A stretch of 64,000 nucleotides of DNA from Aminobacter aminovorans. Its GTDB lineage: Bacteria; Pseudomonadota; Alphaproteobacteria; Rhizobiales; Rhizobiaceae. Numbering within the stretch: position 1 is the first letter of the stretch; every line of letters starts with the position of its first letter. The notes beneath the pieces are model-generated. The model worked only from the letters and a program-made list of their open reading frames with translations. It made no database searches and was not told the origin of the DNA. The stretch covers positions 2,991,501 through 3,055,500 of the forward strand of contig NZ_UFSM01000001.1 in assembly GCF_900445235.1 (NCBI RefSeq), in the 5' to 3' direction. Below, piece by piece: positions 29,667-41,832 of the stretch. The position numbers were made by a program, and so were the translations under genes.

Positions 29667-31088
29667 CTAATCGATTTGATCAAAAATGCGGGCTAGACTT
29701 TCGTCGCGCCCTAGAACGGCAAGAACGTCGAACACTCCGGGAGAGGTGCTCCTGCCCGTCAGGGCAGCGCGCAAGGGCTGCGCCACCCCACCCAATTTCA
29801 GGTTTTCACGGCCGGCAAATTCGCGGATCGCGGCTTCGGCATTGGCTGCAGACCAGTCGCCAGCAGCAACCGTTGCAAGCGCCGTATGCGCGCCCCTCAG
29901 AATGTCCTTGGCCGGACCGGCGAGCAGGCCGGCGGCCTTGTCGTCGAGCGGCAGCGGGCGCTGGGCAAACAGAAAGCCTGCGCCGTCGGCCAGTTCGATC
30001 AGCGTCTTGGCGCGCTCCTTGAGGCCGGGCATGGCGGCGAGCAACTGGGCCTTGCGCGTGTCGTCGAGCCCGCCGAGGATGGCATCGCCGCCGGGCAGAT
30101 AGGGCAAGGTGGCAACGAAGATGTCGAACAGCTTCTGGTCGTCCATCTGGCGCATGTGGACGCCGTTCAGCGCCTCGAGCTTGGCAAAGTCGAAGCGTGC
30201 CGCGCCCTTGTTGACGTCCTCGATCGCGAACCAGCCGATCATGTTCTCGATGCTCATCACCTCGTCGTCGCCATGGCTCCAGCCGAGGCGGGCGAGATAG
30301 TTCAGCAGAGCCTCGGGCAGGTAACCCATGGCGCGATATGCATCGACGCCGAGCGCGCCGTGGCGCTTGGACAGCTTGGCGCCATCCGCGCCATGGATCA
30401 GCGGGATATGGGCCATCACAGGCACGTCCCAGCCCATGGCGTTGTAGATGACGGTCTGGCGCGCGGCGTTGGTCAGGTGGTCGTCGCCACGGATGATGTG
30501 GGTGACGCCCATGTCGTGATCGTCGACGACAACCGCATGCATGTAGGTCGGAACCCCGTCCGAACGCAGGATGATGAAATCGTCGAGATCCTTGTTAGGA
30601 AAGCGCACGTCGCCCTGCACGCGGTCGAGCACCAGCGTCTCGCCGTCCTGCGGCGCCTTGATGCGGATGACCGGCTTGACACCAGCCGGCGCCTCGGACG
30701 GGTCGCGGTCGCGCCAGCGGCCATCATAGCGCGGCGGCTTGCCCTCGGCGCGGGCCTTTTCGCGCATCTCGGTCAGCTCTTCCTGCGAGGCGTAGCAATA
30801 ATAGGCCTTGCCCATGCGCACGAGCTCTTCGGCCACCTCGCGATGGCGCGGCGCACGCTCGAACTGCGAGATCGGCTCACCCTCCCAGGTCAGGCCGAGC
30901 CAGGTCAGGCCCTCGAGGATCGCGGCCGTTGCGGCGTCGGTCGAGCGCTCGCGGTCGGTGTCCTCGATACGCAGCAGCATGGTGCCGCCGGTGTGGCGGG
31001 AATAGAGCCAGTTGAAGAGAGCGGTACGCGCGCCACCAATGTGCAGATAGCCGGTGGGCGAGGGGGCAAAGCGGGTGACGACAGGCAT
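29667..31088 (-). CDS. gltX: Glutamyl-tRNA synthetase
   Basis: 473 residues. Class I signatures: [20 protein letters not shown] (HIGH-type) at the N-terminus and KLSKRHG (KMSKS-type) at about 240-247. Start ATG at 31088. Rhizobia often carry two GluRS genes; which paralogue this is cannot be told. Confidence 0.97.
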   Translation of the reverse strand: MPVVTRFAPSPTGYLHIGGARTALFNWLYSRHTGGTMLLRIEDTDRERSTDAATAAILEGLTWLGLTWEGEPISQFERAPRHREVAEELVRMGKAYYCYASQEELTEMREKARAEGKPPRYDGRWRDRDPSEAPAGVKPVIRIKAPQDGETLVLDRVQGDVRFPNKDLDDFIILRSDGVPTYMHAVVVDDHDMGVTHIIRGDDHLTNAARQTVIYNAMGWDVPVMAHIPLIHGADGAKLSKRHGALGVDAYRAMGYLPEALLNYLARLGWSHGDDEVMSIENMIGWFAIEDVNKGAARFDFAKLEALNGVHMRQMDDQKLFDIFVATLPYLPGGDAILGGLDDTRKAQLLAAMPGLKERAKTLIELADGAGFLFAQRPLPLDDKAAGLLAGPAKDILRGAHTALATVAAGDWSAANAEAAIREFAGRENLKLGGVAQPLRAALTGRSTSPGVFDVLAVLGRDESLARIFDQID

Positions 31089-31193
31089 GGCGATTTCCAA
31101 GGGAGGCAGGGCGCTTGGCCGAAACCGGCGGCGCATGGTGTTTGTGTGCGGTTGATGTAGCATAGAAGGTCTGGGGCGCAAGGGGCAGGCCCG

Positions 31194-33737
31194 ATGGGCG
31201 ACCGCGTGCGGGAGGGGCAAGCCGGTAACAATCCGGTGGTCGAGGCCAGCGAGCGCGACTTGCTGGCCCTCCCAGTCACGCCTGCCGTTACGTGGACACC
31301 ACCATCTCCGCCCGAGAGAGATGCTGCTCCTGACGCCGATGCATCACCGTTTCAGCGAGGACACCAGTCCTGGCTACGGCAAGGATCGCAATTGCTGGTC
31401 GGTCACCGGATAACCGCACGATCCACTCTGGCTTCGATCGAAACGGAACTCGACCGCGGTGCGGCGTTCCTGCTTCTTCCGGTTTTTCTGGCCGCTGGTG
31501 CGCTGGTGTATTTTGCTCTTCCGAGCGAACCGGATGTCGCGCCGCTCGTCGCGATGTCTGCGTTACCGGCCGTGCTCGCCTTCGTTTCGCGCGGACGACG
31601 GCTTGTCCACTATGCGCTCGCAGCTGTCGCCGCCTTCATGCTTGGCACGGCCGTTGCCAAGTTCGAGACGCTGCGAATGGCGACCAAAGTGGTGGGCGCC
31701 GAAATCTCGACGGCCATCACCGGACGCGTCGTCGGCATCGACAATCTGGGCAACGCTCGGGTGCGGCTGACGCTCGACGTTCTGGCGACCGCGCGCCCTG
31801 TATTGCGTTTTGCGCCTGAGCGGGTGCGGCTCACTGCCCGCAAGATTCCTGAGGGTGTCATGGCGGGTTCCGAGGTGACGGGGTATGTCAGGCTGATGCC
31901 GCCGTCCGGGCCTGTGCGGCCGGGCAGCTATGATTTTTCCTTCGAAAGCTACTTCGACGGCATCGGCGCCAGCGGGTTTTTCATGAAGGGGCCGGAACTC
32001 GGCGTAACCACGCAGCCACCGTCGGTCAGCGAACGTGCCTTCGCTTCGGTAGAGAATTTGCGTGAAAAGATCGCCCAGCGCATTCGCGAACGCATCGGCG
32101 GGCCGGAGGGTGAAATCGCGGCCGCCTTGATGGTCGGTGTGCGCGGTGGCATTCCCGACGACGTCAACGAGGCGCTGCGGCGTACCGGGCTTTATCACAT
32201 CATCTCGATCTCGGGCCTGCACATGGCAATGGTCGCGGGAACCATCATGCTGCTGATGCGGCTGTCCTTCGCTGCCTTTCCCGCCTTCACCTCATGCCGG
32301 CCGGTCAAGAAATATGCGGCAGGTGCTGCCCTGGCTGCGACCGGAGGCTATCTGTTCATTTCCGGCGCCGAGGTCGCGGCGCAGCGCAGTTTCATCATGC
32401 TGGCGGTGATGCTGACGGCAGTGCTGTTCGATCGCGCAGCACTCACCATGCGCAACCTCGCAATCTCCGCCGTCGTGGTGATCCTGATCTCGCCCCATGA
32501 GGTCGTCGGGCCGAGCTTTCAGATGTCGTTTGCCGCCACAGCCGCCCTTGTCAGTGCCTATGCCTGGTGGTCTGAAAGGCGGGAAGAACAAGCGATGCCG
32601 GTCGTCCAAAGGTCGCTGCCGTCGAAGATCTGGCACTGGTCTGCGGCAGTTGCGGTCGGCCTCGTCGCGACCTCGGTGATTGCCGGGCTGGCGACCAGCG
32701 TGTTCGGCGCCTGGCATTTTCAACGCGTATCGCCGCTCAGCCTGTTCGCCAATCTTGCAGTCACGCCGCTTGTGTCGGTCCTGGTGATGCCTTTCGCGGT
32801 CATGGCAGGGATTTTCATGCCGCTCGGGCTCGACGGCCTCTTCCTCGACACGATGGGGGCCGGCCTGAAAGGAATGATTGGCATCGCCACGTGGTTCTCG
32901 GCATATTCGCCGGTCGACGCGGTTGGCCTTGTTTCGCCGCATGCAGTGCTGCTGTTCACCGCAGCACTCGTCATTGCGTCGACGGCGACGACCTGGCTGC
33001 GCATAGCGGCACTGCCCTTCGCTGCCCTAGGACTGCTGATGGTGGTGGAAACGGAAACGCCAGACGTCCTCGTTTCGGAAGACGGCCGCCTCGTCGGCGT
33101 GCCGGTCGGCGGCGGCAAGCTGGCCGTCAATCGCGCCCGGCCGAACCAATTCACCGTCGACAACTGGCAGCGCGCGCTGATGGCCGAAACTGTCGTCAGC
33201 CCGGCACGCCCGGCGATGGATCGCGCCGCCGGTACGGACAATTCATCCGACCCGAGTGCGAAAAAACCGTCAGTGAATGTCGCGGCCGCAGGAAACTTCG
33301 TCTGCGGCGAGGAACTCTGTGCTGTCCAAGGAGCGGCGGGCGAGCGGATCATCCATGCGGCGAATGCTGAAGCCGCTGCACGTGCCTGCGACAGCGCGGA
33401 TTTCATCGTGGTCGACGATGCCACGGCCGGCGGAATCTGCTCCGGGGCGACGTCGACCGCGCCTGTTGTGCTTACCAAGCGCGAACTGGCGCGCCTCGGC
33501 AGTGCCGCGATATTCATCACGCATCAGACAGCAAGCAGCCTGAAGATCGACATTCGCCACGCCGTGCCAGAACCCTACCGCCCGTGGCACATCCAGCGCC
33601 AGTTCTCACGCGAAGCACGGGGACTGGCGTCCTACAAGCGTGCCGAGAGACCTCCGAAAGCGCCGACGGCGCAACCTACGGTACAGCCAGAGAGGCCGAC
33701 ACCCGCCCCAACGCAGTCACCAGCAGCGTCACCATAG
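31194..33737 (+). CDS. comEC: ComEC/Rec2 family membrane protein lacking metallo-beta-lactamase motifs
   Basis: 847 residues. A basic N-terminus is followed by a DUF4131 region (about 85-230) and the Competence domain (about 290-560) with [19 protein letters not shown]. ComEC forms the DNA uptake channel in competent bacteria. The C-terminal third begins [14 protein letters not shown] and shows no HxHxDH zinc motif, so the nuclease-like domain is degenerate, then ends in a Pro/Thr/Gln-rich tail. Start codon uncertain. Divergent from gltX and convergent with lexA. Confidence 0.87.
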   Translation: MGDRVREGQAGNNPVVEASERDLLALPVTPAVTWTPPSPPERDAAPDADASPFQRGHQSWLRQGSQLLVGHRITARSTLASIETELDRGAAFLLLPVFLAAGALVYFALPSEPDVAPLVAMSALPAVLAFVSRGRRLVHYALAAVAAFMLGTAVAKFETLRMATKVVGAEISTAITGRVVGIDNLGNARVRLTLDVLATARPVLRFAPERVRLTARKIPEGVMAGSEVTGYVRLMPPSGPVRPGSYDFSFESYFDGIGASGFFMKGPELGVTTQPPSVSERAFASVENLREKIAQRIRERIGGPEGEIAAALMVGVRGGIPDDVNEALRRTGLYHIISISGLHMAMVAGTIMLLMRLSFAAFPAFTSCRPVKKYAAGAALAATGGYLFISGAEVAAQRSFIMLAVMLTAVLFDRAALTMRNLAISAVVVILISPHEVVGPSFQMSFAATAALVSAYAWWSERREEQAMPVVQRSLPSKIWHWSAAVAVGLVATSVIAGLATSVFGAWHFQRVSPLSLFANLAVTPLVSVLVMPFAVMAGIFMPLGLDGLFLDTMGAGLKGMIGIATWFSAYSPVDAVGLVSPHAVLLFTAALVIASTATTWLRIAALPFAALGLLMVVETETPDVLVSEDGRLVGVPVGGGKLAVNRARPNQFTVDNWQRALMAETVVSPARPAMDRAAGTDNSSDPSAKKPSVNVAAAGNFVCGEELCAVQGAAGERIIHAANAEAAARACDSADFIVVDDATAGGICSGATSTAPVVLTKRELARLGSAAIFITHQTASSLKIDIRHAVPEPYRPWHIQRQFSREARGLASYKRAERPPKAPTAQPTVQPERPTPAPTQSPAASP

Positions 33738-33842
33738 CCAAGCGCAGATCGGCCGGGTAGCGGATTGCGGTCGGCATACTGAACAGTCACAGACGGTAGT
33801 CAAAGCCGCCCTTCGATGTTTGCAGTCCGCAATCTCCGAAAA

Positions 33843-34559
33843 TCAGTAGCGGCGGATCAGTCCGACAAGCTTGCCCTGCACCTTGACCCTGTCGGGCCCG
33901 AAGATGCGGGTTTCGTAAGCGGGATTGGCGGCCTCGAGTGCGATCGAGGCGCCCTTGCGGCGGAAGCGCTTGAGCGTCGCTTCCTCATCGTCGACAAGGG
34001 CGACGATGATCTCGCCCGGATTGGCCGTGGTCGAACTGCGGATGACGACAGTGTCGCCGTCGAAGATGCCGGCCTCGATCATCGAGTCGCCCTTGACCTC
34101 AAGCGCGTAATGCTCGCCGCCCATGATCATGTCAGGCGGCACTGAAATCGAATGGGTCTTGTGCTGGATGGCGTCGATCGGCACACCGGCCGCGATGCGT
34201 CCCATGACGGGAATGGCAACCGCCGATGCAACATCGTCGTCATTGCCGGCCGACATGCTGCGTGAAGGATCCGGTTTGCGTCCAAGGCTGCCCTCGATGA
34301 CGCTGGGCGAGAACTTCCTCGCCGCGTTCAGGCCTGGCGCGATGGAATCGGGCAGGCGCAGCACTTCGAGTGCACGGGCCCGGTTGGGCAGGCGCCTGAT
34401 GAAGCCGCGCTCTTCCAGAGCTGTGATCAGGCGATGGATGCCGGACTTGGAGGCGAGGTCGAGTGCTTCCTTCATCTCGTCGAACGACGGCGGAATGCCC
34501 GCCTCCTTCAGCCGCTCGTGGATGAATAGCAAAAGCTCGTGTTGTTTGCGCGTCAGCAT
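33843..34559 (-). CDS. lexA: LexA repressor
   Basis: 238 residues. N-terminal winged helix [20 protein letters not shown], then the S24 autoprotease: cleavage site Ala124-Gly125 (GRIAAGVP), nucleophile Ser159 (KGDSM) and base Lys197. The linker (about 75-115) is longer than in E. coli, as usual in alphaproteobacteria. A canonical SOS box lies just upstream, so it autoregulates. Confidence 0.97.
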   Translation of the reverse strand: MLTRKQHELLLFIHERLKEAGIPPSFDEMKEALDLASKSGIHRLITALEERGFIRRLPNRARALEVLRLPDSIAPGLNAARKFSPSVIEGSLGRKPDPSRSMSAGNDDDVASAVAIPVMGRIAAGVPIDAIQHKTHSISVPPDMIMGGEHYALEVKGDSMIEAGIFDGDTVVIRSSTTANPGEIIVALVDDEEATLKRFRRKGASIALEAANPAYETRIFGPDRVKVQGKLVGLIRRY

Positions 34560-34610
34560 CGCCACCCCCGAGGAATCAGAAGAAAAACAAACCCAGAACA
34601 AACACTATAT

Positions 34611-34625
34611 GTTCCAGTTGTGTTC
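34611..34625 (-). promoter_or_regulatory. Alphaproteobacterial SOS box upstream of lexA
   Basis: GTTC-CAGTTGT-GTTC, an exact GTTC-N7-GTTC, the LexA operator of alphaproteobacteria, 52 bp before the lexA start codon. Supports autoregulation. Confidence 0.85.
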
Positions 34626-34665
34626 CGCAACCGTTGATATTTCGTGAAGGCTGGAGGCGCTTGCT

Positions 34666-35871
34666 TCAGCGAAGCATCATCACCTGGCAGGCGCTGCCGG
34701 CATCGATCGCCGGTGCGAAGGGCGCCCGCACGATGGCGCAGTTGGCGGCGGCCAGCGTGCGCAGCATCGAGGAATCCTGGACCAGGTAAGGCGTGACGAC
34801 GAGACCCTCAGAGGTTTCACGCGCGGCCGCACGGACGAAATCCTGGCGCAGATCATTGGCGGCCATTGCCGTGTCGAGAATGCCCGTGCGCATGTCGTGC
34901 GAATAGGAACGTCCACCGAGCTTCGCCACCAAGGGCTTCAGGAAGATCTGCGAGCAGATCAGGCTGGCGACCGGATTTCCCGGCAGGCCGACGCAGCGGC
35001 TGGCGCCAAGCCGGCCGAACATCAGCGGCTTGCCGGGCCGCATGGCGATTTTCCAGAAGTTGAGAGCCATGCCGAGATCGGTGAGGACTCGATGGACGAG
35101 GTCATGGTCGCCGACCGAAGCACCGCCCAGCGTGACGATCACGTCAGCGTCCGCTGCGAGCGCCTTCGCCACCAATGCGGCGATTGCCTCGGTGCGGTCA
35201 GCGGCGATGCCGAGATCGAGCACGCGCGCGCCGACCGATTGAACGATCGCCGCGACACCATAGGCGTTGGAGGCAATGATCTGATCGGGTCCGGGGTTGC
35301 TGCCCGGCGGCAGCAGTTCGTCCCCGGTGGCGATGATGGCTACCAGAGGTGCCCGTAGCACTTCGACGCCGGGATGGTTGGCAGCCGCGATCAGCGAGAG
35401 CGCTGCCGGGTCGAGCACGCGTCCGGCATCCAGAATGAGGTCGTCCTGCTTGAAGTCGAGACCCCTGGCGCGGATATTGCGGCCGGCACTCGTCGGCTCG
35501 ACCACCTCGATCTCGCCATCGCCGAGATCGCGAACGTTCTCCTGAATGACGACGGTATCAGTGCCTCGAGGTACCGGTGCTCCGGTGAAGATGCGGACGC
35601 ATTCGCCTGGACAGACGGTGCCCGTGAACTGCTTGCCGGCGGGTGCCTGGCCGATGACCTTGAGACGCGCCGGCAGCGAAGCGATGTCGGCGGCCTGCAC
35701 CGCGTAGCCGTCCATTGCGGATGCATCAAAGGGCGGCTGGGTGCGCAGGGCATGCAGCGGCGCCGACAGAACCCGACCCGCGGCCTGGGCAAGAGCAACA
35801 GTCTCCGTGCAGCGCGGCTCAGCACCGTCGAGCAGGCGCGCCAGGGCGTCGGCGACGGGCAGCAGGGCCAT
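34666..35871 (-). CDS. moeA: Molybdopterin molybdenumtransferase
   Basis: 401 residues; inserts molybdate into adenylylated molybdopterin. Motifs: PPFDASAMDGYAVQAAD, the central GDELLPPG and VTLGGASVGDHDLV, and the C-terminal LPGNPVAS. Directly abuts moaC (no gap), so the two are co-transcribed. Confidence 0.96.
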   Translation of the reverse strand: MALLPVADALARLLDGAEPRCTETVALAQAAGRVLSAPLHALRTQPPFDASAMDGYAVQAADIASLPARLKVIGQAPAGKQFTGTVCPGECVRIFTGAPVPRGTDTVVIQENVRDLGDGEIEVVEPTSAGRNIRARGLDFKQDDLILDAGRVLDPAALSLIAAANHPGVEVLRAPLVAIIATGDELLPPGSNPGPDQIIASNAYGVAAIVQSVGARVLDLGIAADRTEAIAALVAKALAADADVIVTLGGASVGDHDLVHRVLTDLGMALNFWKIAMRPGKPLMFGRLGASRCVGLPGNPVASLICSQIFLKPLVAKLGGRSYSHDMRTGILDTAMAANDLRQDFVRAAARETSEGLVVTPYLVQDSSMLRTLAAANCAIVRAPFAPAIDAGSACQVMMLR

Positions 35872-36354
35872 CTATTCAGCCGCCTTGTAGTCGCCGGACT
35901 TGCCGCCGGTTTTTTCGACCAACCGGATGCCCGAGATCACCATGCCGCGATCGGCGGCCTTTGCCATGTCGTAGATGGTCAGGCAGGCGACCGACGCTGC
36001 GGTCAGCGCCTCCATCTCGACGCCGGTCTTGCCGGTGACACGGGCGAGCGCCGTCACCCGCAGGCCGGGCAGGGCCTCGTCAGCTTCGATCTCGACCGAA
36101 ACCTTGGTCAAAAGGATCGGATGGCAGAGCGGCACGAGCTCATGCGTGCGTTTGGCCGCCATGATGCCGGCGATGCGCGCGGTGCCGAGAACGTCGCCCT
36201 TCTTGGCGTTGCCCGACAGGATCAACGCCAGTGTCTCCGGGCGCATCACCACATGGCCTTCGGCAATTGCCGTGCGTGTCGTCTCGGCCTTGTCGCCGAC
36301 GTCGACCATGTTGGCCTCGCCGGTGGCGCCGATATGGGTGAGGGTGGTTGCCAT
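35872..36354 (-). CDS. moaC: Cyclic pyranopterin monophosphate synthase
   Basis: 160 residues from ATG 36354. Motifs [32 protein letters not shown] and [20 protein letters not shown]. Follows trpC by one base. Confidence 0.97.
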   Translation of the reverse strand: MATTLTHIGATGEANMVDVGDKAETTRTAIAEGHVVMRPETLALILSGNAKKGDVLGTARIAGIMAAKRTHELVPLCHPILLTKVSVEIEADEALPGLRVTALARVTGKTGVEMEALTAASVACLTIYDMAKAADRGMVISGIRLVEKTGGKSGDYKAAE

Positions 36355-36355
36355 G

Positions 36356-37165
36356 TCAGGCGCTTGCCAGCGTTGCGCCATCGAGCAGCGCGCGCGTCGC
36401 CGACGTCACGTCGGCCTGCCGCATCAGGCTTTCGCCGACGAGGAAATTGGAGATGCCGGATTTCTGCAGACGCAGGCAATCGGCATGGGTGAAGATGCCG
36501 CTTTCGCCGACCAGCAGCCGATCTGCCGGCACCTTCGGCGCCAAGCGCTCCGAGGTATCGAGGCTGACCTCGAATGTGCGCAGGTTGCGGTTGTTGATGC
36601 CGAGCAGCCGCGACCTGAGCTTCAGCGCACGTTCCGTTTCTTCTTCGTCGTGGACCTCGACGAGCACGTCCATGCCGAGTTCGAAAGCCTCATCCTCGAG
36701 CCGCCTGGCGTCGTCGTCGCTCAGGCTCGCCATGATGATCAGGATCGCATCCGCGCCCCAGGCGCGAGCTTCGTGCACTTGGTAGGGCTCGAACATGAAG
36801 TCCTTGCGCAATGCCGGCAAGGCGCAGGCGTCGCGCGCGGTGGTCAGGAACTCCGGTGCACCCTGGAAAGAAGGCGTGTCGGTCAGCACCGACAGGCAGG
36901 CAGCGCCGCCGTCGGCATAGGCCTTGGCGAGTGCCGGCGGATCGAAGTCGGGACGGATCAGTCCTTTGGACGGGCTCGCCTTCTTGATCTCTGCGATCAG
37001 GCCAAAGCGGCTTTCACGGTGCCTGGCTTCGAGTGCCGCGAGAAAGCCGCGCGGCTTTGCGACGTCGCGGGCGCGCGCCTTGAGCTCGGCGAGTGGCAGC
37101 AGCGCCTTTGCTGCTGCGATCTCGTCGCGCTTGTAGGCTTCGATGCGGCGCAGGATATCGGCCAT
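36356..37165 (-). CDS. trpC: Indole-3-glycerol phosphate synthase
   Basis: 269 residues from ATG 37165. TIM barrel: [42 protein letters not shown] and [12 protein letters not shown]. Fourth step of tryptophan synthesis. Four bases downstream of trpD. Confidence 0.97.
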   Translation of the reverse strand: MADILRRIEAYKRDEIAAAKALLPLAELKARARDVAKPRGFLAALEARHRESRFGLIAEIKKASPSKGLIRPDFDPPALAKAYADGGAACLSVLTDTPSFQGAPEFLTTARDACALPALRKDFMFEPYQVHEARAWGADAILIIMASLSDDDARRLEDEAFELGMDVLVEVHDEEETERALKLRSRLLGINNRNLRTFEVSLDTSERLAPKVPADRLLVGESGIFTHADCLRLQKSGISNFLVGESLMRQADVTSATRALLDGATLASA

Positions 37166-37169
37166 GTTC

Positions 37170-38180
37170 TTATCCGTTCGAAACGGCGACCAGGCGGTCG
37201 AGCACGGCCTTGGCGCGGCCGCTGTCGATCGCCTCGGCGGCCAGGGGCACGCCGTCGCCGATCGTCGCTGCCTTGCCGGCAACGACGAGGCCGGCCCCGG
37301 CATTCATCAGCACCGTGTCGCGATAGGCACCCGCAGCGCCTTCGAGAACCCCGCGCAGTGCAGCGGCATTGTATGCGGAATCGCCGCCGCGCAGTTCTTC
37401 GCGTGTGTGCCTGCTAATGCCGACCTGTTCAGGCGACAGCGTGAAGGTGCTGATGACGCCGTCCTGCAGGGCTGCGACATGAGTCTCACCAGTGGTGGTG
37501 ATCTCGTCATAACCGTCGCCATGGACGACCCAGACGTGCTGGGCTCCGAGTTCCTTCAGCGTTTCGGCAACCGGTTGTACCCATTCAGGCGAAAACACGC
37601 CAACCAGCTGGCGGTTGACGCCGGCGGGGTTGGAGAGCGGTCCGAGCAGGTTGAAGATGGTGCGGGTGCCGAGTTCGACGCGGGTCGCGCCGACATGCTT
37701 CATCGCCGGATGATGCGCCGGTGCGAACATGAAGCCGACGCCGGCGCCATGGATGCAGCGGCTGATCGCCTCGGGCGTGAGGTCGATGTTGACGCCAAGG
37801 GCGGTCAGCACGTCGGCGGCGCCGGTCAACGAGGACAGGCCACGGTTGCCGTGCTTGGCGACAGGAACGCCTGCGCCCGCGATGACGAAGGCCGATGCGG
37901 TCGAGATGTTGACGCTGTGCGACCCGTCGCCGCCGGTGCCGACGATGTCGATGGCGTCGTCAGGGGCTTCGACGCGCAGCATCTTGTCGCGCATGGTGGC
38001 GACGGCGCCCGATATCTCGCTGACGGTCTCGCCGCGTACGCGCAACGCCATCAGGAAGCCGCCGATCTGGCCGGGCGTCGCTTCGCCCGACATGATGATG
38101 TCGAAGGCCTCGCGCGCCTCCTCGAAGGTGAGGGGGGTGCCCGAGGCGACCTTGGCGATATGCGGTTTGAGTGCGCTCAT
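37170..38180 (-). CDS. trpD: Anthranilate phosphoribosyltransferase
   Basis: 336 residues. [20 protein letters not shown], the PRPP-binding loop, and [19 protein letters not shown]. The usual SSKSG is replaced by SSLTG, a mild variant. Its ATG overlaps the stop of the PpiD-like gene (ATGA). Confidence 0.97.
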   Translation of the reverse strand: MSALKPHIAKVASGTPLTFEEAREAFDIIMSGEATPGQIGGFLMALRVRGETVSEISGAVATMRDKMLRVEAPDDAIDIVGTGGDGSHSVNISTASAFVIAGAGVPVAKHGNRGLSSLTGAADVLTALGVNIDLTPEAISRCIHGAGVGFMFAPAHHPAMKHVGATRVELGTRTIFNLLGPLSNPAGVNRQLVGVFSPEWVQPVAETLKELGAQHVWVVHGDGYDEITTTGETHVAALQDGVISTFTLSPEQVGISRHTREELRGGDSAYNAAALRGVLEGAAGAYRDTVLMNAGAGLVVAGKAATIGDGVPLAAEAIDSGRAKAVLDRLVAVSNG

Positions 38181-40072
38181 GGCGTTCCCACCGCAAGTGC
38201 ACGGGTGATCGCCGCCTGGTCGATCGTTGCCTGATACTCGCCCTGGAGCTGGGCGACGATCTGATCGAGCAGGTCGTCCGACATGCCAGAGGCAAACTGC
38301 TTCTGCGCGTCCTCCGGCACCGCGCTCTTGTCAGCGCCGGCCGGCTCGAACACTTCGGCGATCTTGAACAGGATCTGCGCGTCGCCGGCAGGAGCGGGGA
38401 TGATGCCGGTGCCGCCCTGGCCCATGGCAAACATCGCGGAAGCACCCTCGCGGCCGAAATCGGCATCGTCGGCTTCCCGCTTGAGACCGCGCTTGGTCTG
38501 CTTTTCGAGCTTGAGCTCGCCGGCGATCACCTCGAGCGAGGCACCGTCCTTCAGCCGCTTCTCCAACTCGTCGGCTTTTGCCTTGAGACGCTTCGTCGCT
38601 TCGGCGGCGGTCCAGTCGGCGACGACCTTCTCGCGTACCTCGTCGAGCGAGCGGTCGCGGGCAGGCGTGATCTCGTCGACCTCGTAGAACACGAAACCAT
38701 TGGTGCCGACATTGAGCGGCGGGTTTTCGGTGCCGGACTCCGCGGTGAAGGCTGCCTGGATCAGGTTGCGTGAGTCCGGCAGATCGTTCACGACGGTACC
38801 GTCCGGCCGCTGGCCGGCGCGGTCGATGGCATCGATCGTCACCATCTTGAGCTTCAGCTTGTCGGCGGCAGCCTTCATCGACTCACCGGCGGCGCGGGCG
38901 TCCTCGTAGGAGTCATGCACGTCGAGCAGGATGCGGTTGGCTTCGGCCATCGCCAGCTCATTGCGGATCTGGTCCTTGACCTCGTCGAAGGTCTTGACGG
39001 CTTCCGGCGTGATCTCGCTGACGCGGACCAGCACCGGGCCGAAGGCGCCCTGGACGACGTCGCTGACCTGGTTGGCCTGCAGCGCGAAGGCGGCGTCGGC
39101 GACCGCCTTGTCGGCGATCCTGTCCTTGGTCAGCGTGCCGAGCGCCACGTCCGCGGCAGTCTTGCCCTGGTCGGCGACGACCTTGTCGAATGTCGCACCG
39201 CCCTTGATCGCGTCGGACGCAGCCTTCGCCGCATCGGCGCCGAGAACCAACTGGTCGATCTTGCGCGTTTCGGCGGTGGTGAAGTGCGACTTGTTCTTGT
39301 CGTAGTCCTGGCGCGCCTGTTCTTCGGTGATGGCAGCCGCGTCCATGATGTCTTCCGGCTCGAGCTTGACGTAGCTCAGCTTGCGGAACTCGGGTGCGGC
39401 GTAGTTCCTCTTGTTTTCCTCGAACCAGGCCTTGAGCACGTCATCGCCAGGCGCTGCGATCGGCTCGACGAGCGACTTGGGCAGCGGCAGGTAGTCGATG
39501 GTGCGGTCTTCACCGCGGTAAAGTGCGACGGCACGCAGGAAGGTGTCGGGAGCCTCGAGGCCATCGGAAACGGCTTCGACGATCTGCTGGCGGACAGCGA
39601 CCTGGGCGCGGTTCTTCAGATAGTCCTCGGGGCGCATGCCGATCTGGCGCAGGATGTATTCAAAAGCCTGGCGGTCGAACTTGCCGTCGGCGCCACGGAA
39701 GGTCGGGTCGTCCCAGGTGAGTTCGGCGAGGCGGTCCTTGGACAGGCCGAGACCAAGCTTGCGAGCCTGTTCGTCAAGCACCGCACCGGCGACGAGCTGC
39801 GAAAGCACCTGGTTGTCGATGCCGAGTGCGTTGGCCTGGTCACGGGTCAGGCGTTGGCCGAACTGCTGCGACATGACGTTCAGCTGGCGGTCATAGGCGA
39901 GGCGATATTCAACGCCTGACACGGTCGTGCCGCCGGCCGTGACCACCTGGTCGCCGCCCAACTGGCTCATCATCTGACCCGAGATGCCCCAGATGGCGAA
40001 GCTGACGACGAGAAGCAGAAGCAACAGCTTCGCAACCCAGGTTCCAGCAGCACTTCGCATCGATTCGAGCAT
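38177..40072 (-). CDS. ppiD: PpiD-like periplasmic peptidyl-prolyl isomerase / chaperone
   Basis: 631 residues. One N-terminal membrane anchor (about 13-31, [18 protein letters not shown]), a SurA_N-type chaperone region (about 40-200) and a parvulin-like domain (about 240-360). Helps outer-membrane proteins leave the Sec machinery. The parvulin domain looks divergent, as in E. coli PpiD, which lacks isomerase activity. Head of the ppiD-trpD-trpC-moaC-moeA unit. Confidence 0.9.
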   Translation of the reverse strand: MLESMRSAAGTWVAKLLLLLLVVSFAIWGISGQMMSQLGGDQVVTAGGTTVSGVEYRLAYDRQLNVMSQQFGQRLTRDQANALGIDNQVLSQLVAGAVLDEQARKLGLGLSKDRLAELTWDDPTFRGADGKFDRQAFEYILRQIGMRPEDYLKNRAQVAVRQQIVEAVSDGLEAPDTFLRAVALYRGEDRTIDYLPLPKSLVEPIAAPGDDVLKAWFEENKRNYAAPEFRKLSYVKLEPEDIMDAAAITEEQARQDYDKNKSHFTTAETRKIDQLVLGADAAKAASDAIKGGATFDKVVADQGKTAADVALGTLTKDRIADKAVADAAFALQANQVSDVVQGAFGPVLVRVSEITPEAVKTFDEVKDQIRNELAMAEANRILLDVHDSYEDARAAGESMKAAADKLKLKMVTIDAIDRAGQRPDGTVVNDLPDSRNLIQAAFTAESGTENPPLNVGTNGFVFYEVDEITPARDRSLDEVREKVVADWTAAEATKRLKAKADELEKRLKDGASLEVIAGELKLEKQTKRGLKREADDADFGREGASAMFAMGQGGTGIIPAPAGDAQILFKIAEVFEPAGADKSAVPEDAQKQFASGMSDDLLDQIVAQLQGEYQATIDQAAITRALAVGTP

Positions 40073-40219
40073 GTATCAGATCCCGTATACGCGCATTTTC
40101 GCATGCGCCTGCATGAACGAAGCGCAATAGCGCCCTTCGCCGCCACTGTCGATTGCTTTGTGGCTTGTTTTTGGTAGTGAGGTTGCCCGAGCGAATATCG
40201 ATTTCGAGGGAAGAGCACC

Positions 40220-40984
40220 ATGACGCCAGGAATCCGCCCACTTGTTGCCGGCAACTGGAAAATGAACGGCACCAGCAACTCGCTCAACGAATTGCGCGGC
40301 ATTGCCGGCGGCTTCATGAGCGGCCTCGATGCCGAGACCGACGCGCTTCTGTGCGTGCCGGCAACGCTGCTTTCGCGTGCAGCCGAAATCCTGCACCGCA
40401 CCCCCGTCAAGACAGGTGGCCAGGATTGTCATGCCAAGGAGAGCGGCGCCCATACCGGCGACGTCTCGGCTGAGATGCTCAGGGATGCCGGTGCCAGCCA
40501 CGTCATCGTTGGCCACTCCGAGCGCCGCACCGACCACGGCGAAACCGACGAAATCGTCCGTGCCAAGGCGGAAGCGGCATGGCGGGCAGGGTTGGTGGCC
40601 GTCATCTGCGTCGGCGAGACCCATACCGAGCGCGAGGGCGGAACGACGCTTCAGGTCCTGTCGCGCCAGATCGACGGCTCCGTGCCTTCGACCGCGACGC
40701 CGGTCAACGCCGTCATTGCCTATGAGCCCGTCTGGGCGATCGGCACCGGCTTGACCCCCACCGTGGCCGATGTCGCCGAAGCGCACGCGCATATCCGCGA
40801 ACGCCTTGCTGCGAAACTGGGTGCCTCGGCCGCCAAAATGCGCATTCTTTATGGTGGCTCGGTCAAGCCGTCCAATGCCAACGAACTTCTGGCTGTCGCC
40901 AACGTCGATGGCGCGCTGGTCGGCGGCGCCAGCCTCAAGGCCGCCGACTTCCTCGGCATCGCCGACGCCTACCGCAAGCTCTGA
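40220..40984 (+). CDS. tpiA: Triosephosphate isomerase
   Basis: 254 residues. GNWKMNG, catalytic His in VIVGHSERR, catalytic Glu in [11 protein letters not shown], and [11 protein letters not shown]. Divergent from ppiD and upstream of secG. Confidence 0.98.
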   Translation: MTPGIRPLVAGNWKMNGTSNSLNELRGIAGGFMSGLDAETDALLCVPATLLSRAAEILHRTPVKTGGQDCHAKESGAHTGDVSAEMLRDAGASHVIVGHSERRTDHGETDEIVRAKAEAAWRAGLVAVICVGETHTEREGGTTLQVLSRQIDGSVPSTATPVNAVIAYEPVWAIGTGLTPTVADVAEAHAHIRERLAAKLGASAAKMRILYGGSVKPSNANELLAVANVDGALVGGASLKAADFLGIADAYRKL

Positions 40985-41141
40985 TTTCCCCACACGTGAC
41001 CGTTGCAAAGGCAGCGTGTCACCCCATATTCGGCCGGCGGGCTTGGAAATGCCTAGAAAGCATTGTATTGAGCCGCCTCCGGAGTGCCGGGCGCTATAGG
41101 CGCGCGGCACGCCCACGTCACGAAAGATCCCAGGAAGCGCA

Positions 41142-41615
41142 ATGGAAACCGTCCTCATCGTCATTCACTTGATGGTCGTGCTCGCCCTTGTCGGCGTTGT
41201 GCTTCTGCAGCGCTCTGAAGGCGGTGGCCTTGGCATCGGTGGCGGATCGGGCTTCATGACGGCGCGCGGCGCTGCCAACGCGCTGACGCGCGCCACCGCC
41301 ATCCTGGCGACGGTGTTTTTCGTGACGTCGCTGACGTTGTCGATCGTCGCTCGTTACGGTGCTAAGCCGACCGATATCCTCGACCGCGTGCCGACTACCC
41401 AGAGTGGAACGACCGGTGGCAAGGGCGTTCTCGATCAGCTCGGCGGCTCGACCGCTCCTGCTGCACCCGCGACCACCACTCCGGACGCCCCGGCATCCGA
41501 TGGCACGGCACCCGCAACCCCTGCGACTCAGCCTGCCGCACCCGCCGCGTCGGGCACCGAGCAGCCCGCTCCAGCTACGCCGGCCGCCCCTGCGACGCCT
41601 CAGGTTCCTAACTAA
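41142..41615 (+). CDS. secG: Preprotein translocase subunit SecG
   Basis: 157 residues: two membrane helices (about 1-20 and 52-72) around the RSEGGGLGIGGGSGFMTARG loop, then an Ala/Pro/Thr-rich low-complexity tail (about 95-157) absent from E. coli SecG but common in Rhizobiales. Stimulates SecYEG. Confidence 0.94.
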   Translation: METVLIVIHLMVVLALVGVVLLQRSEGGGLGIGGGSGFMTARGAANALTRATAILATVFFVTSLTLSIVARYGAKPTDILDRVPTTQSGTTGGKGVLDQLGGSTAPAAPATTTPDAPASDGTAPATPATQPAAPAASGTEQPAPATPAAPATPQVPN

Positions 41616-41625
41616 CTATTTACCC

Positions 41626-41666
41626 TTTGCCGCAACCTGTTGTTGTTTGAACACAGTTGCGGCAAA
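41626..41666. repeat. Long inverted repeat after secG
   Basis: Perfect 11-bp arms TTTGCCGCAAC (41626-41636) and GTTGCGGCAAA (41656-41666) with an inner TGTT/AACA pair. It begins 11 bp after the secG stop. No T run. GTTGCGGCA recurs near 41748. Confidence 0.55.
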
Positions 41667-41832
41667 TGCCGCATCAATCACGACAATTCGATTGGTCAAC
41701 CGGTGGTGCCTCCCTTGAGGCGTCTCCGGCTAATCGATTATAGGAAGGTTGCGGCATTTCGGCGGGGGAGCCTTGGGGGCACCGCGCGTAGTCGCAAGAA
41801 AATTTGCGTTAAACGTTCGGGATCCCTTAGCC

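Noticed and set aside
40985..41141. Possible tRNA near tpiA-secG, as seen in some bacteria
   Set aside because: No cloverleaf, T-loop or CCA-like signature could be found in the gap.
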